Assembly: GCA_903839865.1 (NCBI GenBank)
Contig: CAIMEE010000302.1
Span: 1-64,000 of the forward strand
Direction of reading: 5' to 3'
Source: Enhydrobacter aerosaccus
GTDB taxonomy: Bacteria; Pseudomonadota; Alphaproteobacteria; Reyranellales; Reyranellaceae
DNA length: 64,000 nucleotides
Shown: piece after piece, positions 10,201 to 18,970 of the stretch
Layout: each line of letters starts with the position of its first letter
Numbering within the stretch: position 1 is the first letter of the stretch
Notes under the pieces: model-generated
Databases searched by the model: none
What the model was told of the DNA's origin: nothing
Seen by the model: the letters and a program-made list of their open reading frames with translations, nothing else
Made by a program: the position numbers and the translations under genes

Positions 10201-10779
10201 AATGCCGAAGTCGAGATACTCCTGGACCGTCGCCGGATTCACGACCGGAATCATCGCCGCCGCGAATACCTGCTCGCTCTGATGCGGCAGGGTCGAGGAC
10301 TGGCAACCATGATCGTCGCCGGCAAGCGCGATCACGCCACCATATTGCGAGGTGCCGGCGGCATTGCCGTGCTTCAGCACGTCCATCGAGCGATCGACGC
10401 CCGGGCCCTTGCCGTACCAGATCGAGAAAACGCCATCGACCTTGGCGCCGGGGAACAGGTTGGTCTGCTGGCTGCCCCACACCGATGTCGCCGCGAGATC
10501 CTCGTTGAGGCCGGGCTGGAAGTGGATGTTATTTTCCTTGAGGTAGCGCTTCGCGCCCCACAGCGCGTTGTCGTACATGCCGAGCGGCGAGCCGCGATAG
10601 CCGGAGATGAAGCCGCCGGTGTTGAGGCCTGCCGCCGCGTCGCGCTGCTTCTGCATCATCGGCAGCCGCACCAGCGCCTGGATGCCGGTGAGATAGACGC
10701 GGCCCTTGTCCAGGCGATAGCGGTCTTCGAGAGCATAGTCGCCGAAGACGAGAGGGACGGAGGTATCGGTGGTGCTCAT
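7267..10779 (-). CDS. indolepyruvate ferredoxin oxidoreductase, fused alpha/beta type
   Basis: 1170-aa ORF: GGFISGYRGSPLGMYD, TPP domain, CxxCxxC cluster (CEGCGDCSDKSNC), gamma-domain GIGGTGVITVGALIGMAAHLEG. Confidence 0.93.
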   Translation of the reverse strand: MSTTDTSVPLVFGDYALEDRYRLDKGRVYLTGIQALVRLPMMQKQRDAAAGLNTGGFISGYRGSPLGMYDNALWGAKRYLKENNIHFQPGLNEDLAATSVWGSQQTNLFPGAKVDGVFSIWYGKGPGVDRSMDVLKHGNAAGTSQYGGVIALAGDDHGCQSSTLPHQSEQVFAAAMIPVVNPATVQEYLDFGILGFALSRYSGCWIGFKAISETVESGASVWVDPERIKIVMPTDFQIPAGGLGIRNPDPPMDQERRLHGPKMAAVQAFVRANGFDKMVIDPPNARIGIMTTGKAYLDTRQALEDLGIDEAKARALGIRLYKVGMTWPMEVEGARRFAEGLQEVIVVEEKRSNLEDQLVRILYNAPASRRPMVIGKTDETGRILLPSEGELSPTGVAMVIANRLMKHTGDSPELKQRLARLEAKEKLLNAPPAKVARTPFFCSGCPHNTSTNVPEGSRAMAGIGCHGMATWMPERRTSLISHMGGEGVAWVGQAPFSGDNHIFQNLGDGTYYHSGLMAIRQAGAAGVNITYKILFNDAVAMTGGQPHDGPLTVPDITRQVEAEGAKKIIVVTDEPDKYPMNAGFAHGVTIRHRDELDAVQRELRDIPGLTVLVYDQTCAAEKRRRRKRGTFPDPAKRVFINDTVCEGCGDCSDKSNCVSVKPLETELGRKRTIDQSNCNKDFSCVNGFCPSFVSVHGGTPAKARRPQLTVVEKDPFADLPLPTLRPLSEAYGILVTGIGGTGVITVGALIGMAAHLEGKGCTVLDFTGLAQKNGAVMSHIRLAPKPEDLHAVRIAAGGANLVLGCDMVVAAAPAALSRIEPGITKAVINGYMQPVAAFVMNGDMDLGAEAMMKSIRDAATEEATTFIDGTGLATAILGDSIATNLFMLGYAWQKGLVPLSFEAIDRAIELNGVAVETSKRTFAWGRLAAHNLATVQAAAKPTLRIEKPVARTLKDIVSKRVELLTAYQDKAYAARYQAFVDRVATVEKSRAPGRSGLAEAVAKSLYKLMAYKDEYEVARLYTDGDFLKKLGTQFEGDYKLSFHLAPPLFSDRDPETGHLKKREFGSWVLPMFRFLAALKKLRGTKLDLFGYTEERKMERRLIGEYEATIDSVLATLDQNNHAMAVQIAAVPETMRGFGHIKEKNVKAAKEREASLLAAYRAPASAKAAAE

Positions 10780-10894
10780 GGCGAGGCCCTCCCAGGCCGG
10801 TGTGAACAGGCATTTATCGCTCGGACAATAGCCCGAATCGGCATCCTTTGGAGCGAATTTACGTTGTGCGCGCTACCAGCCTCAGGAGGGCGCC

Positions 10895-11737
10895 ATGGAA
10901 TACACAACCATACTGCTGCATTGCGATGCAGGCTCGAGCCTGGCCGGACGCGCCCAGGTGGCTGCCGACTTCGCGGGGCGGTTTGGGTCACATATCATCG
11001 GTCTGCATGTCCGCCCGCGCTTCGAAACGCCGATGTACACCGACGGCGCCGTGGCGATGGACAGCCTCTATGAGGCCTACGACAAGGAAGTGAAGTCGGA
11101 AGAAGCCGAGGCCCTCGCGGTTTTCAAGCCGGCGATGAGAGGCGACAAGCTGTTCAGCGAATGGCGCGTGGTCGGGGGCTATGTCGATGAAGCGGTGTCC
11201 CAGGCGGCCTTGGGCGCCGACCTCGTGATCCTGGGCCAGGCCGATCCGGACGATTCAGGGTCGGCCACGCCTACCGACCTGGCCGAGCAGGTGGCGTTGC
11301 GCAGCGGCCGGCCGGTGCTGGTGCTGCCGTATGTCGGTGCGCCGAAACCGCCGGGCGGCCGCGCGATGATCTGCTGGAACAACAGCCGCGAAGCCGCGCG
11401 CGCGGTGACCGGCGCGCTGCCGCTGCTGGCCAAGGCTGCCAAGGTCGAGATGCTGATCGTGGATCCGGAGAAGGCGTCCGACGAAGATCGCGCGCGCAAC
11501 TCGGGCAAGGACATCGCCGCCTGGCTTGGCCGCCACGGCGTGAAAGCCGAAATCGTGCGCGACACGGCGCCGGCATCAGAAGTCGGTGGCAGGATCCTGT
11601 CGCGCGTTGCCGATCACAACATTGATCTCATCGTTATGGGCATCTATGGCCACTCGCGCATGCGCGAGCTGGTGCTGGGCGGGGCGAGCCGGACCTTGCT
11701 GTCGAGCATGACCGTCCCGGTCCTGATGGCGCACTGA
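10895..11737 (+). CDS. universal stress protein (tandem Usp domains)
   Basis: MEYTTILLHCDAG... and C-terminal DLIVMGIYGHSRMRELVLGGASRTLLSSMTVPVLMAH. Confidence 0.9.
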   Translation: MEYTTILLHCDAGSSLAGRAQVAADFAGRFGSHIIGLHVRPRFETPMYTDGAVAMDSLYEAYDKEVKSEEAEALAVFKPAMRGDKLFSEWRVVGGYVDEAVSQAALGADLVILGQADPDDSGSATPTDLAEQVALRSGRPVLVLPYVGAPKPPGGRAMICWNNSREAARAVTGALPLLAKAAKVEMLIVDPEKASDEDRARNSGKDIAAWLGRHGVKAEIVRDTAPASEVGGRILSRVADHNIDLIVMGIYGHSRMRELVLGGASRTLLSSMTVPVLMAH

Positions 11738-11749
11738 CGCTCGTACGCA

Positions 11750-11782
11750 CGTCATCCCGAGCGAAGCCGAGGAATTTCTCTT
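11750..11782. repeat. solitary half of a GTCATCCCGAGCG-type intergenic repeat
   Basis: cgtcatcccgagcgaagccgaggaatttctc resembles the left arm of the 62202-62273 palindrome; no opposing arm seen. Confidence 0.5.
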
Positions 11783-11836
11783 GAACCGGGCCCTTCTGCT
11801 TCGCTGCGCTCCGCTCACGGCGCCGAATTAGCGAAG

Positions 11837-12319
11837 CTAATTCGTCGGCTTCTTTCCGGTCTTGTAGGCGGCGACCGCGGCCTTGAGGTCGCGATATTCC
11901 TGGCAGCCGAAGGTGCAGAGCGAGTCGAGGCGGGCGAGGTGCTGCTCGGCTTCAGGCAGACGATCGAGCTGCAGGTAGGCTTCGCCCACATACTCATGCG
12001 CGCCGATGTGCTTGGGATCGAGGCTAAGCGCGGTGTTGTAGTACTGCAGCGAGCCGTTGGCGTCGCCGGACTTGCGCGTGGCATAGCCCATCAGCGTGAA
12101 GGCGTCCGCGTTCTTCGGGTCCTTGGCAACGACCTGCTGCAACAGGGGCATGGCGCCGGCATAATTCTTGGCGTCGATCATCTGCTTGGCAGCGCCGTAG
12201 TTGGGATCGTTCGCTGCCTGCTGATTGGCCATCCCGCCGCCGCCGCCGCCCGCAGCGAAGGCCGCCGACGACACACTCAACGCCAGCACCGAAATTGTCG
12301 TGAGCATGATGGAACGCAT
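11837..12319 (-). CDS. secreted tetratricopeptide-repeat protein
   Basis: Signal-peptide-like N-terminus MRSIMLTTISVLALSVSSAAFA followed by TPR repeats (AFTLMGYATRKSGDANGSLQYYNTALSLDPKHIGAHEYVGEAYLQL). Confidence 0.82.
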   Translation of the reverse strand: MRSIMLTTISVLALSVSSAAFAAGGGGGGMANQQAANDPNYGAAKQMIDAKNYAGAMPLLQQVVAKDPKNADAFTLMGYATRKSGDANGSLQYYNTALSLDPKHIGAHEYVGEAYLQLDRLPEAEQHLARLDSLCTFGCQEYRDLKAAVAAYKTGKKPTN

Positions 12320-12374
12320 GACCGTCCTCCTGTTTGGATGGATTGTTCCCGACATACCGTCCGGCGCAACGAAA

Positions 12375-14048
12375 TTAAGATGACAAGGACGTGAGGGTGT
12401 CGGCCCTGGCGACGGCGCGTACCTTGAGTTTGCCCTGACGGCCGCGAATTTCGACCTCGTGGCTGGGCGCGTCTGCGAGCGAAATACCTGCCCGATCGAG
12501 CAGTTCCTGTGAAACCACCAGCTGCGCGGCGAAATCCTTGGTCAGCGCCTCGAGCCGGCTCGCGGTGTTGACCGTGTCGCCGATGGCCGTCAGTTGTGTG
12601 GCCCGCTCGTAGCCCATCTCGCCTACGATGGAGAGGCCGGCATGCAGGCCGATGCCGATCCTGAGCGGCGCATCGAGATCACCCGACAATGCCTCGTTGA
12701 GATCGTCGAGCGCCAGCGCCATGCGCCGCGCCGCGTCGAGCGCCTGGCGACAGGCGCGTTCGGCGTCGACGTTGAGGCCGAAGATCGCCATCACCCCGTC
12801 GCCGATGAATTTGTCGAGGCGGCCGCCCGCAGATTCGATGGCGTGACCGGTGGCGCGGAAATAGCGGTTGAGCAGGAACACCACGTCGTACGGCAGCTTG
12901 CCTTCCGATATCGACGTGAAGCCGCGGATGTCGCAAAACAGGATCGCCACGTAACGCTCACCGCCATGGGCCTGGGGCTGGCGGCGATAGGCCTCGACCG
13001 GGCTCGTGCCGGCGGGCAGGAGCGGCGTCACGCGATAGCGCCCGGGCGGCGGGCGGAGCTGGCAGGCGAGCCGCACGTTCTGCGGCGCGCCGATCCGATC
13101 GAGCACCTTCTGCTCCTCGTCCGACGCGGGCGGCAACTGTGCGTGGTCGTGGCCACCGACCCTCACGCGACAGGTCGAGCAGCGGCCGCGTCCGCCGCAC
13201 ACCGACGCGTGCGGCACACCGCCGATACGGCTCATCTCCAGCACGCTGAGGCCGGTCGGCAACGAGACGATCTGGCGGTCACCGTAGGTGAGCTGAACCA
13301 CGCCGGCGCGGCGTGCCCACAGATCGCGAACGGGCCGGGCGGCGAAGCTCGCCAACAGGAGAACAAGCGACGCGGCGGCCAGCGAATCGGCGATCATGTA
13401 GATATTCGCCACGCCCTGCGCATTGGGCGCATGCAGCTTTTCAAAAAGGTTGGCGAGGAAGTCCGGCCGTTCGCTGGCGAGGTAGGCGAAGTCGCGCAAC
13501 GCGACGGCGGCGCCGCCTATGCCGGCCGCCGGCACGAGCAGCGCCACGGCATAGAGCGTCGGCAACCAGTCGCGGTACCAGGGCCTGAGGCGCCACGCGA
13601 AGTGCAGCCCGATGCAGGCGTGAATCCATACCACGATGACCAGGCCGAATTGGCGCGTTACGCCCATCCAGGTGCCCGCGGTCAGCGACGCAAGCACCCA
13701 CGGGTAGTTGCTTTGCACGCCAAAATAATCGAACGCGATGCGCGTGCCGGTGACGTGCGCGGCTGCCAGCGGCACGATAGACGCGCCCAGCGTCAATTGC
13801 ATCCATTCCCAGAACGACAGGCGCAGGGCGCGGCGGCGGAACACCGACCACATGGCGAGCGAGAAATGGACGAGTAGCGCGCCGTACAGCGCCACCTGTC
13901 CAGCCGGGTTCTGCCAGATGACGACGAACCAGTGACGGCTGTCCTCGAGCGCGCGCAAAGACACTAGCCCCAGTGCATGATTGAGCAGGTGCATCGTGAC
14001 GTAGAGAAGAAGGACGTACGCCGACCAGAGGCGGATCCGTCCGACCAT
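12375..14048 (-). CDS. membrane-anchored 2Fe-2S ferredoxin-like / class III adenylate (guanylate) cyclase fusion
   Basis: N-terminal multi-TM His-rich segment; CGGRGRCSTCRV 2Fe-2S motif; cyclase domain AILFCDIRGFTSISEG...KFIGDGVMAIFG...GDTVNTASRLE. Confidence 0.9.
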   Translation of the reverse strand: MVGRIRLWSAYVLLLYVTMHLLNHALGLVSLRALEDSRHWFVVIWQNPAGQVALYGALLVHFSLAMWSVFRRRALRLSFWEWMQLTLGASIVPLAAAHVTGTRIAFDYFGVQSNYPWVLASLTAGTWMGVTRQFGLVIVVWIHACIGLHFAWRLRPWYRDWLPTLYAVALLVPAAGIGGAAVALRDFAYLASERPDFLANLFEKLHAPNAQGVANIYMIADSLAAASLVLLLASFAARPVRDLWARRAGVVQLTYGDRQIVSLPTGLSVLEMSRIGGVPHASVCGGRGRCSTCRVRVGGHDHAQLPPASDEEQKVLDRIGAPQNVRLACQLRPPPGRYRVTPLLPAGTSPVEAYRRQPQAHGGERYVAILFCDIRGFTSISEGKLPYDVVFLLNRYFRATGHAIESAGGRLDKFIGDGVMAIFGLNVDAERACRQALDAARRMALALDDLNEALSGDLDAPLRIGIGLHAGLSIVGEMGYERATQLTAIGDTVNTASRLEALTKDFAAQLVVSQELLDRAGISLADAPSHEVEIRGRQGKLKVRAVARADTLTSLSS

Positions 14049-14051
14049 CGC

Positions 14052-14402
14052 CTATTTCAGGATTGCCAGCACGGCTTCGGGCGGGCGACCGATCGCGGCC
14101 TTCTTTCCGGACACCACGATGGGCCGCTGCAGCAGGATCGGGTGCGCCACGATCGCCTTGGCGATATCGGCCTTGGTGAGATCGGCTTTCTTCATCTTGA
14201 GCGCCTTGAACTCCGGTTCGCCGTCGCGGATCAGCGCTGTCGCGTCGCCGCCGACCTGTGCGATCAGCGCGTCGACCTCGGCCTTGCTGGGTGGCTGCTT
14301 GAGATACTCGCGCACGGCCGGTTCTATTCCCTTGGCGTGCAGGAGTTCGAGGGTTTGCCGCGACTTGCCGCAGCGAGGATTGTGCCAGATCGTGATCGTC
14401 AT
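14052..14402 (-). CDS. ArsC-family arsenate reductase (glutaredoxin type)
   Basis: ITIWHNPRCGKSRQTLELLHAKG...PILLQRPIVVSGKKAAIGRPPE. Confidence 0.92.
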   Translation of the reverse strand: MTITIWHNPRCGKSRQTLELLHAKGIEPAVREYLKQPPSKAEVDALIAQVGGDATALIRDGEPEFKALKMKKADLTKADIAKAIVAHPILLQRPIVVSGKKAAIGRPPEAVLAILK

Positions 14403-14423
14403 GCGCGAACCATGGCGAGGCGT

Positions 14424-14978
14424 TCAGCCCTCGTCCAGTGCATCGACGTCGACTGCATCGATCACCTTTTTGGCAAGTTGATAGTCGAAGCCGCCTCGTG
14501 CCATCGCCGCGAGGTCCTTGGCGCGACGGTCCTTGCGGTCCTTCTCAATCCGGAAAGGGCCCAGCTTGCGCCTGCGTGCAAGCAAGATCGCCGCGGTCAG
14601 TTCGCGCTTGCGGGGATCGAGGTCGAGTTCCTCGTCGAGGCCAGCCATGGCCTTGTCGAGCGTATCGCGATCGACGCCGGCATGTTGGAGCTTCTGGCGC
14701 GTCAGTTTAGTCGAGCTGCCGCGCCGGTGCAGCGACCGCGCCTTGGTCTGGGCAAAGGCCTTGTCGTCGATCATGCCGGCGTCGACGAATTTCTGGACGA
14801 TGGAAGCGATTGCCTGCTGGACGTTGTCCATGATCGGCGCCTGAAGCATCTCGGCCGTGCGCACTCTTCGGTTCAGTACGCGGCGCAATCCTTCGGCCGT
14901 GCTCGGATAGCGCTCGAGATAGAACGTCGCCGCGTTCTGCAGGTACTTCGCCGTGATAGGACGCGCGACTTTCTTCAA
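14424..14978 (-). CDS. RecX-family regulatory protein
   Basis: ARPITAKYLQNAATFYLERYPSTAEGLRRVLNRRV...FVDAGMIDDKAFAQTKARSLHRRGSSTKLTRQKL; likely TTG start near 14978. Confidence 0.78.
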   Translation of the reverse strand: MKKVARPITAKYLQNAATFYLERYPSTAEGLRRVLNRRVRTAEMLQAPIMDNVQQAIASIVQKFVDAGMIDDKAFAQTKARSLHRRGSSTKLTRQKLQHAGVDRDTLDKAMAGLDEELDLDPRKRELTAAILLARRRKLGPFRIEKDRKDRRAKDLAAMARGGFDYQLAKKVIDAVDVDALDEG

Positions 14979-14980
14979 CG

Positions 14981-15646
14981 TCAGTCCTTCAACGGGATGC
15001 CGACCATCGCCTCGAGTTCCGCGATGGCAATGTCGGGATCTCCGACCTTGATCGTGCGCATGCCCATGGCACGGGCCGGCTTCAGGTTGATGCCGAGATC
15101 GTCGAGATAGATGCAGTTCTCGGGCGCGACGCCCAAATAATCGCAGGCATGGCGATAGATGCGCGGATCGGGCTTGCGCCACCCCAGTCTGCTCGATTCA
15201 AAGACATGCTCAAAAAGCGTCATTACTTCGGCGACGGCCTTCGCCTTGTCGGGACTGCGCGCCATGCCCGGGCCTTCGCCTGATTTCATGTTGTTGGTGA
15301 TGCAGGCGACGCGAAAATGCTTCTTGCAGCGTCGCAGCGCCTCGACCATCTGCGGCCGAATGTCGCCGCTTATGGAGCGCAGCACGCGCCAGCCGTCGAT
15401 CTTGTGGCCTTGTTCGAGGGCCTCTGCCTCGAACAGCGCAACAAAGTCCCGAAGTGGAACTTCGCTTCGTTCCATTTTTGCCCAGGCATTGGTGTCAGGA
15501 TTGCGCGCATTGAGCCCGCGAATGAAATCTTCGGGCAGATTCGCTTCGCGCTCGTAAGTTCTGAAGGCCTCGAACGGACTCGAGAGGATCACGCCGCCGA
15601 AGTCCCAGAGGACGGCGCGGGGACTATTTGCATGGCTCTTATTCAT
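14981..15646 (-). CDS. HAD-family hydrolase
   Basis: AVLWDFGGVILSS...ACITNNMKSGEG...KPDPRIYRHACDYLGVAPENCIYLDDLGINLKPARAMGM. Confidence 0.9.
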   Translation of the reverse strand: MNKSHANSPRAVLWDFGGVILSSPFEAFRTYEREANLPEDFIRGLNARNPDTNAWAKMERSEVPLRDFVALFEAEALEQGHKIDGWRVLRSISGDIRPQMVEALRRCKKHFRVACITNNMKSGEGPGMARSPDKAKAVAEVMTLFEHVFESSRLGWRKPDPRIYRHACDYLGVAPENCIYLDDLGINLKPARAMGMRTIKVGDPDIAIAELEAMVGIPLKD

Positions 15647-15764
15647 GGTCCTGCGACGGTCTTTACCTTGTTCCTGCCTCACTCGGCCTCTATCTCACGC
15701 CCTCCATAGGCGACGGGCAAAGTGATTACTACCGTCGGCCAGCACTCCGGTCGGGAATACGGAA

Positions 15765-16421
15765 ATGAGCGATATTGCGGAAATGCCGCGCGGCGACGCC
15801 GTGGCAGAGGTGGATCAGATGGTTTCAAACGATGGACGCAACCGCCGGGCGGCGGAGACCCGCCGCAAGGTGATCGAGGCCGCCAAGGCGATGATTGCCG
15901 AGACCAGCGTTGCTCCTACCGTCGTCGGTGTGGCCAAGCGCGCCGATGTCTCGGTCCGGTCGGTTTTTCAGCATTTTGGCGACGTTGAGTCACTTTTCGT
16001 AACTGTCGTCGATAGCGTCGGCAAGGCCTTGGTCGTTCCGGCCTTTACCCCGGAGAACCTGCCTCTGGCTGCCCGGATCGATTCCTTCACCCGGAATATG
16101 GCCCAGCTGTACGAGCAAATCGTGCCCCTGCGGGTCGCGGCAGGGCAGTTCGTGAACCATCAGGGCCTGATCGAGCGCGGCCTGATCATGCAAAAGGGCC
16201 TGCGGGACGCGGCATTCCGCATTTTCGAGCATGAATTCGCCCTGTTAAGCGCGCCCGCAAGAGAAGGCTTGGCCGATGCCATTGGCGCGGCCCTCTCGCT
16301 CGACTCCTGGATCGTCCTGCGCCGCCAGCACAATCTCAGCTTCGAACGGGCAGTCGCCGCCTGGCGCCTGACTCTGGGCGCCCTGTTGGCCCACCCGGTC
16401 ATGCAGGTCGCTGCGGAGTAG
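15765..16421 (+). CDS. TetR/AcrR-family transcriptional regulator
   Basis: RRAAETRRKVIEAAKAMIAETSVAPTVVGVAKRADVSVRSVFQHFGDVESLF HTH pattern. Confidence 0.87.
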   Translation: MSDIAEMPRGDAVAEVDQMVSNDGRNRRAAETRRKVIEAAKAMIAETSVAPTVVGVAKRADVSVRSVFQHFGDVESLFVTVVDSVGKALVVPAFTPENLPLAARIDSFTRNMAQLYEQIVPLRVAAGQFVNHQGLIERGLIMQKGLRDAAFRIFEHEFALLSAPAREGLADAIGAALSLDSWIVLRRQHNLSFERAVAAWRLTLGALLAHPVMQVAAE

Positions 16422-16508
16422 GTGGGCGCCGTCCCCACCTCTCCAATTGACTTAGCGAGGGTGATCGGGGACTTAAGAGCCCCAAATTCAGGACTGAATC
16501 CACGCGTC

Positions 16509-16940
16509 ATGGCGACCAGCCAGCTTCATGAGGACTTTTCGCGCGAAGAGCACGTCGAGGGCGGTACTGACCGCGGCTTTGGCCTCGTTTTCGCGGGCTT
16601 TTTCACGATCCTGGCCGCCCTTTCGTGGTGGCGCGGCCATACTAACTGGCACTACACGCTGCCGATCGCGGCCGTCTTTCTGGTCATTGCGCTCACCGTC
16701 CCCAGGATCCTGGCTCCCCTCAATCGCCTCTGGCTGAAGATCGGACTGCTGCTCTTCAAAGTGGTGAACCCGATCGTCATGGGGTTGCTGTTCTTTGTCA
16801 CGATTACGCCGATCGGCCTCGTGATGCGGGCGACGGGCAAGGACTTCCTGCGCCTGCGCCTGGACAAGAACGCCAAGAGCTACTGGATCGAGCGCACCCC
16901 GCCGGGGCCGCCGCCGCAGTCGATGAAAAATCAGTTCTGA
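16509..16940 (+). CDS. SxtJ-family membrane protein
   Basis: RGFGLVFAGFFTILAALSWWRG...NRLWLKIGLLLFKVVNPIVMGLLFFVTITPIGLVMRATGKDFLRLRLDKNAKSYWIER. Confidence 0.82.
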   Translation: MATSQLHEDFSREEHVEGGTDRGFGLVFAGFFTILAALSWWRGHTNWHYTLPIAAVFLVIALTVPRILAPLNRLWLKIGLLLFKVVNPIVMGLLFFVTITPIGLVMRATGKDFLRLRLDKNAKSYWIERTPPGPPPQSMKNQF

Positions 16941-16961
16941 TCGCGAAAGGGACTAAAGACC

Positions 16962-17114
16962 ATGGGCTCCATCATCGTCGAACTCTGGGCCTTCATGAAG
17001 GAACGTAAGAAGTTCTGGCTGCTGCCGATCTTCATCATGATGGTGATCTTCGGCGGCCTGATCGTGCTGACCAAGGGTTCGGCCATCGCTCCGTTCATCT
17101 ACACGCTGTTCTAG
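16962..17114 (+). CDS. DUF5989-like small membrane protein (50 aa; not in supplied ORF track)
   Basis: MGSIIVELWAFMKERKKFWLLPIFIMMVIFGGLIVLTKGSAIAPFIYTLF*; lies between the SxtJ-like gene and the carbamoyltransferase. Confidence 0.85.
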   Translation: MGSIIVELWAFMKERKKFWLLPIFIMMVIFGGLIVLTKGSAIAPFIYTLF

Positions 17115-17129
17115 GGAGAAGGCGTCTCC

Positions 17130-18965
17130 ATGCGCGTCCTCGGGATCTCGGCTTTCTATCACGACAGCGCCGCGGCGCTGATCGAGGACGGCCAGCTCGT
17201 GGGCGCGGCGCAGGAGGAGCGCTTCACGCGCAAGAAGCACGATGCGGCGTTCCCCGAGAAAGCGGTCCAGTACTGTCTCGACATCGCCGGTATCAAGATG
17301 GCAGACGTCGACTACGTCGCCTTCTACGATAAGCCGTTCCTGAAATTCGAGCGGTTGCTCGAGACCTACCTCGCCTACGCACCGCGCGGCTTCAATTCCT
17401 TCCGCATGGCCATGCCGCTGTGGCTAAAGGAAAAGCTTTTCCAGAAGACGCTGCTGCGCGACGAGATGAAGAAGTGGGAGCCGGACTTCGACTGGCAGAA
17501 GCGCCTGCTGTTCGGCGAGCATCACCAGAGCCACGCCGCATCCGCGTTCTTCCCCTCGCCGTATGAAGAGGCGGCCGTCCTATGCATGGACGGCGTCGGC
17601 GAGTGGGCGACGACGTCGCTCGCCTTCGGCCAGGGCAACAAGCTCGAGATGCTGAAGGAAATCCACTTTCCACACTCGCTCGGCCTGCTCTATTCGGCGT
17701 TCACCTATTACACCGGCTTCAAGGTCAACTCCGGCGAATACAAGGTCATGGGCCTCGCGCCTTATGGCGAGCCGCGCTTCAAGAACCTGATCCTCGACAA
17801 GATCGTCGATCTCAAGGAAGACGGCACGTTCCGCCTCGACCAGAGCTATTTCGACTATTGCACCGGCCTGCGCATGACGAACGACAAGTTCGCCGACCTC
17901 TTCGGCGGACCGCGGCGCACGCCCGAGCAGATGCTCGATCAGAAGCACATGGACCTCGCGGCATCGGTCCAGGCCGTCACCGAGGAAGTCGTCATTCGTC
18001 TGGCGCGCTCGGTGCGCAAGGAGACCGGCGCGAAGAACATCTGCCTCGCGGGTGGCGTGGCGCTCAACTGCGTCGCCAACGGCAAGCTGCTGCGCGAGAA
18101 CATCTTCGACGGCATTTGGGTCCAGCCGGCGGCGGGCGATGCCGGTGGCGCCGTGGGCGCGGCCTATGCTGCCTATCACGGCTTCATGGGCCAGCCGCGC
18201 AAGCTCAACGGCCACATGGACGGCATGGCGGGCTCCTACCTCGGCCCCGAGTTCAAGGACGACGAGATCGCCGAGCGCCTCACCGCCGTCGGCGCCAAGT
18301 TCACGCGTCTTACCCGCGAGCAGATGATCGACCAGACCGCGCAGGCGCTGGCCGACGAAAAGGCGGTGGGCTGGATGCAGGGCCGCATGGAATTCGGTCC
18401 GCGCTCGCTCGGCGCCCGTTCGATCATCGGCGACGCGCGCTCACCCTCGATGCAGAAGACGCTGAACCTCAAGGTCAAGTACCGCGAGTCGTTCCGCCCG
18501 TTCGCGCCGGCAGTGCTGCGCGAGGATGTCTCCAAGTACTTCGATTTCAATACCGACAGCCCCTACATGCTGATGGTCGCGCCGGTCGTCGAGAGCCGCC
18601 GCCGCAAGATGACCGCCGAAGAGGACAAGCTGTTCGGCATCGAGAAGCTGAACGTGCCGCGGTCGGACATTCCGGCGGTCACGCATATCGACTACTCGGG
18701 CCGCATCCAGACCGTGCACGAGGAAACCAACAAGCCGTTCCATGACCTGATCTCTTCGTTCAAGGCGAAGACAGGCAGTTCGGTGATCGTGAACACCTCA
18801 TTCAACGTGCGCGGCGAGCCGATCGTTTGCACGCCGGAAGACGCCTGGCGCTGCTTCATGGGCAGCGAAATCGACGTGCTGGTGGTGGGCAACTGCTTCC
18901 TGAAAAAGGAAGACCAGGATCCCGCACTGAAGCTCGACTACAAGAACGCCTTCGAGCTGGATTAG
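17130..18965 (+). CDS. carbamoyltransferase (NodU/CmcH/SxtI-like family)
   Basis: MRVLGISAFYHDSAAALIEDGQLVGAAQEERFTRKKHDAAFP...GGVALNCVANGKL...GRMEFGPRSLGARSIIGDAR...TSFNVRGEPIVCTPEDA. Confidence 0.95.
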   Translation: MRVLGISAFYHDSAAALIEDGQLVGAAQEERFTRKKHDAAFPEKAVQYCLDIAGIKMADVDYVAFYDKPFLKFERLLETYLAYAPRGFNSFRMAMPLWLKEKLFQKTLLRDEMKKWEPDFDWQKRLLFGEHHQSHAASAFFPSPYEEAAVLCMDGVGEWATTSLAFGQGNKLEMLKEIHFPHSLGLLYSAFTYYTGFKVNSGEYKVMGLAPYGEPRFKNLILDKIVDLKEDGTFRLDQSYFDYCTGLRMTNDKFADLFGGPRRTPEQMLDQKHMDLAASVQAVTEEVVIRLARSVRKETGAKNICLAGGVALNCVANGKLLRENIFDGIWVQPAAGDAGGAVGAAYAAYHGFMGQPRKLNGHMDGMAGSYLGPEFKDDEIAERLTAVGAKFTRLTREQMIDQTAQALADEKAVGWMQGRMEFGPRSLGARSIIGDARSPSMQKTLNLKVKYRESFRPFAPAVLREDVSKYFDFNTDSPYMLMVAPVVESRRRKMTAEEDKLFGIEKLNVPRSDIPAVTHIDYSGRIQTVHEETNKPFHDLISSFKAKTGSSVIVNTSFNVRGEPIVCTPEDAWRCFMGSEIDVLVVGNCFLKKEDQDPALKLDYKNAFELD

Positions 18966-18970
18966 GCGTG

